Source of the DNA: Klebsiella huaxiensis
Lineage (GTDB): Bacteria; Pseudomonadota; Gammaproteobacteria; Enterobacterales; Enterobacteriaceae
NCBI RefSeq assembly: GCF_003261575.2
Contig: NZ_CP036175.1
Location: forward strand, 5,022,001-5,086,000
DNA length: 64,000 nt
Direction of reading: 5' to 3'
Positions within the stretch are counted from its first letter, which is position 1, and each line of letters begins with the position of its first letter. The notes under the pieces were generated by a model. That model saw only the letters and a program-made list of their open reading frames with translations, was not told where the DNA came from and ran no database searches. Below are positions 1-7,144 of the stretch, piece after piece. The position numbers were made by a program, and so were the translations under genes.

Positions 1-57
1 CAGATGGGCATTAAAGGAGTAACCTGGCAATAAAGGATCGTTTTGCGTTTCGGCCAT
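1..57 (-). CDS. araC: AraC, arabinose regulator, N-terminal fragment
   Basis: The first 19 codons of araC run leftward off the window edge. The start codon is at 57-55 and the translated residues (MAETQNDPLLPGYSFNAHL) match the beginning of enterobacterial AraC almost exactly. AraC is the arabinose-responsive dual regulator of the adjacent, divergently transcribed araBAD operon. Only the start of the N-terminal arm is present. This arm covers the arabinose pocket in the known protein; the ligand-binding and helix-turn-helix domains lie outside the window. Identity rests on these residues plus the divergent position next to araB. Confidence 0.93.
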   Translation of the reverse strand, partial: MAETQNDPLLPGYSFNAHL

Positions 58-394
58 AAAATCAGCTCTCCCGGAGACATTTTGGACACCAATTGTCCAT
101 ACCTTGTATTTTATCGTCTGGCTGACAGCCCGTACTGCGACGTGGATTAGAAATCGAATTAAAACCCGCCTTCTCTCGGCAGAAACTGAGCGCAGCGCAC
201 AATTCATACGCATTCAGCACATAACTGAAGTGTCTATAAATACGGCAGAAAAGTCCACATTGAATATTTGCACGGCGTCACACTTTGCGACCTCACAGCA
301 ATATAGTCCATAAGATTAGCGAATACAGCCTGACGGTTTTCGGCACGAATATCTACTGTTTCACCATGAATGTTTTTTAGCATGGAGTAACAGA
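58..394. promoter_or_regulatory. araC-araBAD divergent control region
   Basis: This 337-base gap aligns by eye with the E. coli araBAD regulatory region. An araO1-like block lies near 230-262. A CRP site of the ara type lies near 266-287 (TTTGCA and TCACAC halves). The araI1 half-site is near 304-321 (TCCATAAGATTAGCG core) and the araI2 half overlaps the -35 region. The araBAD promoter has -35 CTGACG at 330-335 and -10 TACTGT at 354-359 with an 18-base spacer. The ribosome binding site GGAG lies just before the araB start at 395. Control by AraC looping and CRP is inferred from this conservation. Confidence 0.85.
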
Positions 395-2104
395 ATGGCA
401 ATTGCGATTGGCCTCGATTTTGGCAGTGATTCAGTACGCGCCCTGGCAGTGGAATGCGCGACCGGCGAAGAGCTCGCCGCAAGCGTCGAATGGTATCCGC
501 GCTGGCAGGAGGGGCTGTTCTGCGATGGCCCGAACAATCGGTTCCGCCATCATCCACGTGATTACATTGAATCAATGGAAGCCGCGCTGAAAAGCGTTCT
601 GGCGTCATTGAGCGCCGAACAACGCGCCGCCGTCGTGGGTATCGGCGTCGACAGCACTGGCTCAACGCCCGCGCCGATTGATGCCGACGGCAACGTCCTG
701 GCGTTACGCGAAGAGTTCGCCAACAACCCGAACGCGATGTTCGTACTGTGGAAAGACCACACATCGGTGGAAGAGGCGGAGGCCATCACCCGTCTGTGCC
801 ACCAGCCAGGCAAAGAGGACTACTCTCGCTATATCGGCGGCATCTACTCCAGCGAGTGGTTCTGGGCCAAGATCCTCCATGTCACCCGCGAGGATAGCGC
901 CGTTGCCGAGGCTGCAACTTCGTGGATTGAGCTGTGCGACTGGGTGCCAGCCCTGCTTTCCGGCACCACCCGCCCGCAGGATATTCGTCGTGGCCGCTGC
1001 AGCGCCGGGCACAAATCACTGTGGCACGATAGCTGGGGTGGCCTGCCGCCAGCCAGCTTCTTCGATGAACTCGACCCCATTCTTAACCAGAACCTGACCT
1101 GGCCGATGTTCAGCGAAACCTGGACCGCCGATTTACCTGTCGGCACGCTGACCGCCGAATGGGCGCAGCGCCTGGGTCTGACGCAAACCGTCACCATCTC
1201 CGGCGGCGCTTTCGACTGCCATATGGGCGCAGTCGGTGCTGGTGCCCAACCTAACGCACTGGTCAAAGTTATCGGTACCTCAACCTGCGACATCCTGATT
1301 GCCGACAAACAAAGCGTTGGCGAACGCACGGTGAAAGGGATCTGCGGCCAGGTAGACGGTAGCGTGGTGCCCGACTTTATCGGTATGGAAGCCGGACAAT
1401 CCGCTTTTGGCGACATCTATGCCTGGTTTGGCCGCATTCTTGGCTGGCCGCTCGAGCAGTTGGCGCTCGCGCATCCGGAGCTGAAAGAGCAGATCAAAGT
1501 TAGCCAAAAACAGCTGCTACCCGCCCTGACCGAAGCCTGGGCAAAAAACCCATCCCTCGATCATCTGCCGGTGGTGCTGGACTGGTTTAACGGTCGCCGC
1601 ACGCCGAACGCAAACCAGCGTTTGAAAGGGGTGATTACTGACCTGAACCTCGCCACCGACGCTCCGGCGCTGTTCGGCGGACTGATTGCCGCTACCGCTT
1701 TCGGCGCACGCGCTATTATGGAGTGCTTCACTGAACAGGGTATCCCAGTCAATAACGTGATGGCGCTCGGCGGCATTGCGCGGAAAAACCAGGTGATCAT
1801 GCAGGCCTGCTGCGATGTATTGAATCGCCCGCTGCAAATCGTCGCCTCCGATCAGTGCTGCGCCCTGGGCGCCGCCATCTTCGCCGCCGTCGCCGCTGGC
1901 GTGTACCGCGATATTCCGACCGCGCAGGAGAACATGGCCAGCCAGGTGGAAAGCACCTTGCAGCCGCGCCCTGAGCAGGCACAACGTTTCGAACAACTCT
2001 ATCAGCGCTACCAGCAATGGTCGGTCAGCGCAGAACAACTCTATCTCCCTTCAACTGCAAAGGCGGAAACAGCCCCGCAATCCCAGGCAGCTCTCACCCA
2101 TTAA
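395..2104 (+). CDS. araB: L-ribulokinase AraB
   Basis: AraB phosphorylates L-ribulose to L-ribulose 5-phosphate with ATP in the cytoplasm, the second step of L-arabinose breakdown. The 569-residue product is nearly collinear with E. coli AraB, starting MAIAIGLDFGSDSVRA (the FGGY-kinase N-terminal nucleotide fold, DxGS motif). The conserved segments GVDSTGSTPAP, SGGAFDCHMGAVG and GGIARKNQVIMQ follow. The start is fixed by a GGAG ribosome site and by family length. It is the first gene of araBAD under the AraC-controlled promoter and is followed after 10 bases by araA. The C-terminal tail of about 15 residues is the least conserved part. Confidence 0.98.
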   Translation: MAIAIGLDFGSDSVRALAVECATGEELAASVEWYPRWQEGLFCDGPNNRFRHHPRDYIESMEAALKSVLASLSAEQRAAVVGIGVDSTGSTPAPIDADGNVLALREEFANNPNAMFVLWKDHTSVEEAEAITRLCHQPGKEDYSRYIGGIYSSEWFWAKILHVTREDSAVAEAATSWIELCDWVPALLSGTTRPQDIRRGRCSAGHKSLWHDSWGGLPPASFFDELDPILNQNLTWPMFSETWTADLPVGTLTAEWAQRLGLTQTVTISGGAFDCHMGAVGAGAQPNALVKVIGTSTCDILIADKQSVGERTVKGICGQVDGSVVPDFIGMEAGQSAFGDIYAWFGRILGWPLEQLALAHPELKEQIKVSQKQLLPALTEAWAKNPSLDHLPVVLDWFNGRRTPNANQRLKGVITDLNLATDAPALFGGLIAATAFGARAIMECFTEQGIPVNNVMALGGIARKNQVIMQACCDVLNRPLQIVASDQCCALGAAIFAAVAAGVYRDIPTAQENMASQVESTLQPRPEQAQRFEQLYQRYQQWSVSAEQLYLPSTAKAETAPQSQAALTH

Positions 2105-2114
2105 GGACATGAAA

Positions 2115-3617
2115 ATGACAATTTTTAATAACTATGAAGTGTGGTTCGTTATTGGTAGCCAGCATCTGTATGGCCCAGAAACGCTGCGTCAAGTCACGAA
2201 GCATGCCGAACATGTGGTGAATAGCCTCAATGCGGAAGCCAAACTGCCGTGCAAACTGGTGCTTAAACCGTTAGGTACCACCCCGGATGAAATCACCCAT
2301 ATTTGCCGCGACGCGAACTACGATGATAAGTGCGCCGGGATGGTGGTGTGGCTGCATACTTTCTCGCCTGCCAAAATGTGGATTAACGGCCTGACTATCC
2401 TCAATAAACCGCTGATGCAGTTCCATACCCAGTACAACGCGGCTCTGCCGTGGGACAGCATCGATATGGACTTTATGAACCTGAACCAGACCGCGCACGG
2501 CGGCCGCGAGTTCGGTTTCATCGGCGCGCGTATGCGTCAACAGCACAGCGTGGTGACCGGCCACTGGCAGGATCAGGAAGCTCATCAGCGCATCGGGTCA
2601 TGGATGCGCCAGGCGGTATCAAAACAGGATACTCGCCATCTGAAAGTGTGCCGTTTCGGCGATAACATGCGTGAAGTGGCGGTCACTGACGGCGATAAAG
2701 TTGCCGCGCAAATCAAGTTTGGCTACACGGTTAACACCTGGGCAGTGGGCGATCTGGTGCAGGTGGTCAACGCAGTCACTGAGGGTGAAATCAGCGCGCT
2801 GATCGATGAGTACGAAAGTACCTACCGACTGACGCCTGCGGCGCAAATCCACGGCGATAAGCGTCAGAACGTGATTGATGCCGCACGCATCGAACTGGGG
2901 ATGAAGCGCTTCCTCGAACAAGGTGGGTTCCATGCGTTCACCACCACTTTTGAAGATTTACACGGCCTGAAACAACTTCCGGGTCTGGCCGTACAACGTC
3001 TGATGCAGCAGGGCTACGGCTTTGCTGGCGAGGGCGACTGGAAAACCGCCGCTCTGCTTCGCATCATGAAGGTGATGGCAACTGGTCTGCAGGGCGGCAC
3101 CTCCTTTATGGAGGATTACACCTACCACTTCGAGAAAGGCAACGATCTGGCACTGGGCTCACACATGCTGGAAGTCTGCCCGACCATCGCTACCGCCGAG
3201 AAACCAATTCTCGACGTGCAGCCGCTGGGCATCGGCGGTAAAGCCGATCCGGCTCGTATCATTTTCAACACCCAGACCGGCCCGGCGATCGTCGCCAGCA
3301 TGATCGATCTCGGCGATCGTTATCGTCTGTTGGTTAACACCATTGAAACGGTGAAAACCCCGCACGATCTGCCTAAGTTGCCGGTGGCTAACGCCCTGTG
3401 GAAAGCCCATCCAGATCTGCGCACAGCGTCTGAAGCCTGGATTATCGCTGGCGGCGCACACCACACCGTCTTCAGCCACGCGCTGACCCTGGACGATATG
3501 CGCCAGTTCGCCGAACTGCAGGATATCGAGCTGACTGTTATTGATAACGAGACCCGCCTGCCGTCGTTCAAAGATGCGCTGCGCTGGAACGAAGTTTATT
3601 ACGGTTCAAAACGTTAA
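2115..3617 (+). CDS. araA: L-arabinose isomerase AraA
   Basis: AraA interconverts L-arabinose and L-ribulose, the first step of arabinose catabolism; the enzyme is a Mn2+-dependent cytosolic oligomer. The product has 500 residues, the family length, starting MTIFNNYEVWFVIGSQHLYG. An in-frame ATG six bases upstream (2109) is only one base from the AAGGA ribosome site, so the start at 2115 is preferred. The conserved blocks VVWLHTFSPAKMW, GDWKTAALLR and GGTSFMEDYTYHFE, which carry metal and substrate ligands in the family, are present. It sits between araB and araD in the usual order. Confidence 0.98.
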   Translation: MTIFNNYEVWFVIGSQHLYGPETLRQVTKHAEHVVNSLNAEAKLPCKLVLKPLGTTPDEITHICRDANYDDKCAGMVVWLHTFSPAKMWINGLTILNKPLMQFHTQYNAALPWDSIDMDFMNLNQTAHGGREFGFIGARMRQQHSVVTGHWQDQEAHQRIGSWMRQAVSKQDTRHLKVCRFGDNMREVAVTDGDKVAAQIKFGYTVNTWAVGDLVQVVNAVTEGEISALIDEYESTYRLTPAAQIHGDKRQNVIDAARIELGMKRFLEQGGFHAFTTTFEDLHGLKQLPGLAVQRLMQQGYGFAGEGDWKTAALLRIMKVMATGLQGGTSFMEDYTYHFEKGNDLALGSHMLEVCPTIATAEKPILDVQPLGIGGKADPARIIFNTQTGPAIVASMIDLGDRYRLLVNTIETVKTPHDLPKLPVANALWKAHPDLRTASEAWIIAGGAHHTVFSHALTLDDMRQFAELQDIELTVIDNETRLPSFKDALRWNEVYYGSKR

Positions 3618-3626
3618 GAGGCCGTT

Positions 3627-3722
3627 CCCCTCCCCCTACCCTCTCCCCAGCGGGGAGAGGGGACCGCTCGAGCGCAATGCCGCCTTTCTCCCCTTCCCTT
3701 TTGGAGAGGGTCGGGGTGAGGG
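3627..3722. repeat. Palindromic C/G-rich repeat between araA and araD
   Basis: The araA-araD spacer holds two related C-rich/G-rich arms. A tight hairpin lies at 3639-3661 (CCCTCTCCCC, loop AGC, GGGGAGAGGG). An outer imperfect inverted repeat pairs 3627-3646 with 3703-3722. The arms resemble a dispersed 'CTCTCCC...GGGAGAGGG' palindrome common in proteobacterial intergenic DNA, and the same core recurs at 15634-15654. In E. coli the same spacer also carries repetitive elements. It may protect upstream mRNA ends and lower araD expression relative to araBA; that is inference. Confidence 0.75.
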
Positions 3723-3754
3723 AAACCTGACTCGCCTGCTATTTGGAGTACATT

Positions 3755-4450
3755 ATGTTAGAAGATCTCAAACGCCAGGTACTGGAAGCCAACCTGGCCC
3801 TGCCAAAACACAATCTTGTCACCCTTACCTGGGGCAACGTCAGCGCCGTCGACCGTGAACAAGGCGTACTGGTGATTAAACCTTCCGGCGTCGACTACAG
3901 CATGATGACCGCCGAAGACATGGTCGTGGTCAGCCTTGAGACTGGTGAAGTGGTTGAAGGTAAGAAAAAACCCTCTTCAGATACGCCAACCCACCGCCTG
4001 CTGTATCAGGCATTTCCAACGCTGGGCGGCATCGTTCACACCCATTCGCGCCACGCCACCATCTGGGCGCAGGCCGGGCAGTCGATTCCGGCCACCGGCA
4101 CCACTCACGCCGACTATTTCTACGGCGCGGTCCCCTGCACCCGCCTGATGACCGACGACGAAATCAATGGTGAATATGAGTGGGAAACTGGCGAGGTGAT
4201 TGTCGAAACCTTCCGTGAAAAAGGCATCGACCCGGCGCAAATGCCCGGCGTACTGGTACACTCCCACGGCCCGTTTGCCTGGGGAAAAAACGCTGAAGAC
4301 GCAGTGCATAACGCTATTGTGCTCGAAGAGATCGCCTATATGGGCATCTTCTGCCGCCAGCTGGCACCACAGTTGCCGGATATGCAACAAACGCTGCTGG
4401 ATAAACATTATCTGCGTAAACACGGGGCGAAAGCCTATTACGGGCAGTAA
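3755..4450 (+). CDS. araD: L-ribulose-5-phosphate 4-epimerase AraD
   Basis: AraD converts L-ribulose 5-phosphate to D-xylulose 5-phosphate, the last step before the pentose phosphate pathway. The 231-residue product starts MLEDLKRQVLEANLALPKHN. It carries the class II aldolase/epimerase fold with the zinc-binding HTHSRHA segment and a later HSHGPFAWG motif. The reading frame is open four codons upstream, but family length and the GGAG at 3745-3748 favour the ATG at 3755. It is separated from araA by a palindromic repeat and ends the araBAD operon. Confidence 0.98.
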   Translation: MLEDLKRQVLEANLALPKHNLVTLTWGNVSAVDREQGVLVIKPSGVDYSMMTAEDMVVVSLETGEVVEGKKKPSSDTPTHRLLYQAFPTLGGIVHTHSRHATIWAQAGQSIPATGTTHADYFYGAVPCTRLMTDDEINGEYEWETGEVIVETFREKGIDPAQMPGVLVHSHGPFAWGKNAEDAVHNAIVLEEIAYMGIFCRQLAPQLPDMQQTLLDKHYLRKHGAKAYYGQ

Positions 4451-4479
4451 CCCTCCACAACCGTCTGCAAGTCTGGTAG

Positions 4480-4509
4480 CCCGGACAGGTGCGAAGCACC
4501 GCCTCCGGG
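4480..4509. repeat. REP-like palindrome after araD
   Basis: A 30-base hairpin with arms CCCGGA/TCCGGG and an inner GGTGC/GCACC stem closes the araBAD region. Its right half, GCACCGCCTCCGGGA (4496-4510), is repeated exactly at 48446-48460 after oadB, which marks it as a member of a dispersed REP-type family. It may act as a transcription or mRNA-decay boundary. Confidence 0.7.
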
Positions 4510-4527
4510 AACGGATGCCCGCCACAC

Positions 4528-4543
4528 CTGTATAAAACCCCAG
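4528..4543. promoter_or_regulatory. Candidate LexA box of polB
   Basis: CTGTATAAAACCCCAG matches the SOS box pattern CTGT-N8-ACAG in all but one position: CCAG replaces ACAG. The spacer ATAAAACC is the same as I recall for the E. coli polB box. It lies 57 bases before the polB start, as expected for LexA repression of DNA polymerase II. Confidence 0.65.
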
Positions 4544-4600
4544 CACCATTGCATGAACCAGGCTATAATCAGGCCTGGTTTTTACTAATGAGAGCACGGC

Positions 4601-6958
4601 GTGACGCAGCCACGAGAAGGTTTTTTACTGACCCGTCACTGGCGGGATACCGCGCAGGGCACCGAACTGACCTTCTGGCTGGCGACCGATGACGGCCCGC
4701 TTCAGGTCACGCTGCCGCCGCAGGAATCCGTTGCTTTCATCCCCGAATCCCAGCGCGCGCAGGTTGAACGCCTGCTGCAAGGGGAAAACGGCCACCGTAT
4801 TGCTCCCCTCACCCTGAAAGATTTTCATCGCCAGCCGGTGTTTGGCCTCTACTGCCGCGCTCACCGCCAGCTGATGCGACTGGAAAAAAAACTGCGCGAA
4901 AACGGCATCACGGTCTATGAAGGCGATATTCGTCCACCAGAGCGCTATCTGATGGAGCGCTTTATCACCGCCCCGGTGTGGGTCGAAGGTGACGCGCGCG
5001 GCCAGCAGCTGGTTAACGCGCGGATGAAGCCCAACCCCGACTACCGCCCGCCGCTAAAATGGGTTTCACTGGATATCGAAACCAGCCGCCACGGCGAGCT
5101 CTACTGCATCGGCCTTGAAGGCTGCGGGCAGCGAGTCGTCTATATGCTCGGGCCTGAACCTGCTTCTTCGCCAGATGTCAATTTTGAGCTGGAGTATGTT
5201 GCCAGCCGCCCCCTGCTGCTGGAAAAACTTAACGCCTGGTTTGCCGCCCACGACCCGGACGTACTGATTGGCTGGAACGTCGTGCAGTTCGATTTACGTG
5301 TCCTGCAAAAGCACGCCGAGCGCTATCGTATCCCGCTGATGCTCGGGCGCGGCAACAGCGAACTGGAGTGGCGCGAGCACGGGTTTAAAAACGGCGTCTT
5401 CTTCGCTCAGGCCAACGGCCGCTTGATTATCGACGGCATCGAGGCGCTAAAATCCGCCTTCTGGAACTTTTCCTCTTTTGCCCTGGAATCGGTCGCTCGC
5501 GAGCTGCTCGGCGAGGGGAAAGCCATTGATAATCCCTGGGATCGGATGGACGAAATCGATCGCCGCTTTAACCAAGATAAACCGGCGCTGGCAACCTATA
5601 ACCTGCAGGATTGCGAGCTGGTTACGCGTATCTTTCACAAAACGGAGATCATGCCGTTTTTGCTGGAGCGCGCTACGGTCAACGGCCTGCCTGCGGATCG
5701 TCACGGCGGCTCGGTCGCCGCCTTCGGCCATCTCTATTTCCCGCGTATGCACCGTTTGGGCTACGTCGCGCCAAACCTCGGCGAAGTGCCGCCACAGGCC
5801 AGCCCCGGCGGCTACGTGATGGACTCGCGGCCCGGCCTGTACGATTCGGTGCTGGTGCTGGACTATAAGAGCCTGTACCCGTCAATTATTCGCACCTTCC
5901 TGATCGACCCCGTAGGGCTGGTTGAAGGACTGGCGCAGCCCGATGATGCTCACAGTACCGAAGGTTTTCTTGGCGCGCGATTCTCGCGTGAGAAACACTG
6001 CCTGCCGGGGATTGTCGGGCAGATCTGGCACGGGCGCGACGAGGCAAAACGGCATAAAAATAAGCCACTGTCGCAGGCGCTGAAGATCATCATGAACGCC
6101 TTCTACGGCGTACTCGGTACCAGCGCCTGCCGCTTTTTCGATCCGCGCCTGGCCTCCTCAATTACCATGCGCGGCCACGCGATTATGCGCCAGACCAAAG
6201 CGCTGATTGAATCCCAGGGCTATGACGTCATCTACGGCGATACCGACTCCACCTTCGTGTGGCTCAAACGCCCCCACAGCGAAGAGGAAGCAAGCAGCAT
6301 CGGCCGCTCGCTGGTGGCCTTTGTTAACGAGTGGTGGGCGACAGAACTTGGCAAAGATAACCTGACCAGCACCCTGGAGCTGGAGTTTGAAACCCACTTC
6401 TGCCGCTTTTTAATGCCCACCATTCGCGGTGCCGATACCGGCAGTAAAAAACGCTACGCCGGGATGATTCAGGAAGGAAGCGAACAGCGCATGGTGTTTA
6501 AAGGGCTGGAGACGGTACGCACCGACTGGACACCGCTGGCCCAGCAGTTTCAGCAGGAGCTTTATCTGCGCATCTTCCGCAATCAGCCCTATCGCGACTA
6601 CGTGCGCGAAACCATTGATAAACTGATGAACGGCGAGTTTGACGATCGGCTGGTCTACCGTAAGCGCCTGCGCCGCCCGCTGGCGGAGTATCAGCGTAAC
6701 GTGCCGCCGCACGTGCGCGCGGCAAGGCTCGCGGATGAGCAAAACGTCAAGCTGGGCAGGCCGCAGCAGTATCAGCAGCGCGGCAGCATTAAGTATGTCT
6801 GGACCACCAGCGGGCCCGAGCCGGTGGACTATCAGCAATCACCGCTCGATTATGAGCACTATTTGTCAAAGCAATTACAGCCTGTTGCCGACGGAATTCT
6901 TCCCTTTGTCGACGACGATTTTGCTACAATAGTGACAGGTCAGCTGGGGCTATTTTGA
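4601..6958 (+). CDS. polB: DNA polymerase II PolB
   Basis: PolB is the SOS-induced family B DNA polymerase with proofreading activity, used in replication restart and translesion synthesis. The 785-residue protein is collinear with the 783-residue E. coli enzyme. Exonuclease motif I is D158-I-E160. Polymerase motif A is DYKSLYPS with D421, and motif C is YGDTDS with D547 and D549. The start is a GTG at 4601, preceded by GAGAGCACGGC. The C-terminal end GQLGLF is the conserved sliding-clamp binding tail. A candidate LexA box lies upstream. The gene stands alone and is followed 186 bases later by rapA. Confidence 0.97.
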   Translation: MTQPREGFLLTRHWRDTAQGTELTFWLATDDGPLQVTLPPQESVAFIPESQRAQVERLLQGENGHRIAPLTLKDFHRQPVFGLYCRAHRQLMRLEKKLRENGITVYEGDIRPPERYLMERFITAPVWVEGDARGQQLVNARMKPNPDYRPPLKWVSLDIETSRHGELYCIGLEGCGQRVVYMLGPEPASSPDVNFELEYVASRPLLLEKLNAWFAAHDPDVLIGWNVVQFDLRVLQKHAERYRIPLMLGRGNSELEWREHGFKNGVFFAQANGRLIIDGIEALKSAFWNFSSFALESVARELLGEGKAIDNPWDRMDEIDRRFNQDKPALATYNLQDCELVTRIFHKTEIMPFLLERATVNGLPADRHGGSVAAFGHLYFPRMHRLGYVAPNLGEVPPQASPGGYVMDSRPGLYDSVLVLDYKSLYPSIIRTFLIDPVGLVEGLAQPDDAHSTEGFLGARFSREKHCLPGIVGQIWHGRDEAKRHKNKPLSQALKIIMNAFYGVLGTSACRFFDPRLASSITMRGHAIMRQTKALIESQGYDVIYGDTDSTFVWLKRPHSEEEASSIGRSLVAFVNEWWATELGKDNLTSTLELEFETHFCRFLMPTIRGADTGSKKRYAGMIQEGSEQRMVFKGLETVRTDWTPLAQQFQQELYLRIFRNQPYRDYVRETIDKLMNGEFDDRLVYRKRLRRPLAEYQRNVPPHVRAARLADEQNVKLGRPQQYQQRGSIKYVWTTSGPEPVDYQQSPLDYEHYLSKQLQPVADGILPFVDDDFATIVTGQLGLF

Positions 6959-7144
6959 TTTTTACTCATTCATTCAACCTGCAAAAAAGCAGTAAATTGA
7001 AGGGTGAGCAGGACGTGACGAACGTTCCGCCATCCAGTAATATAGCGCCCTTTCCATTCCCGGACCCAATATTGACACATCTCCGACCTTTCTGGAGATG
7101 ATCAACTATTGCCTGCAATTAAAGAACTAAAGAGCCGAACATAT

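Noticed and set aside
7072..7100. Possible sigma-70 promoter for rapA beginning TTGACA
   Set aside because: No acceptable -10 hexamer is found at 16-18 bases spacing.
7109..7144. TTG start giving RapA 12 extra residues
   Set aside because: Conservation with E. coli RapA begins at the ATG at 7145, and no suitable ribosome site precedes the TTG.
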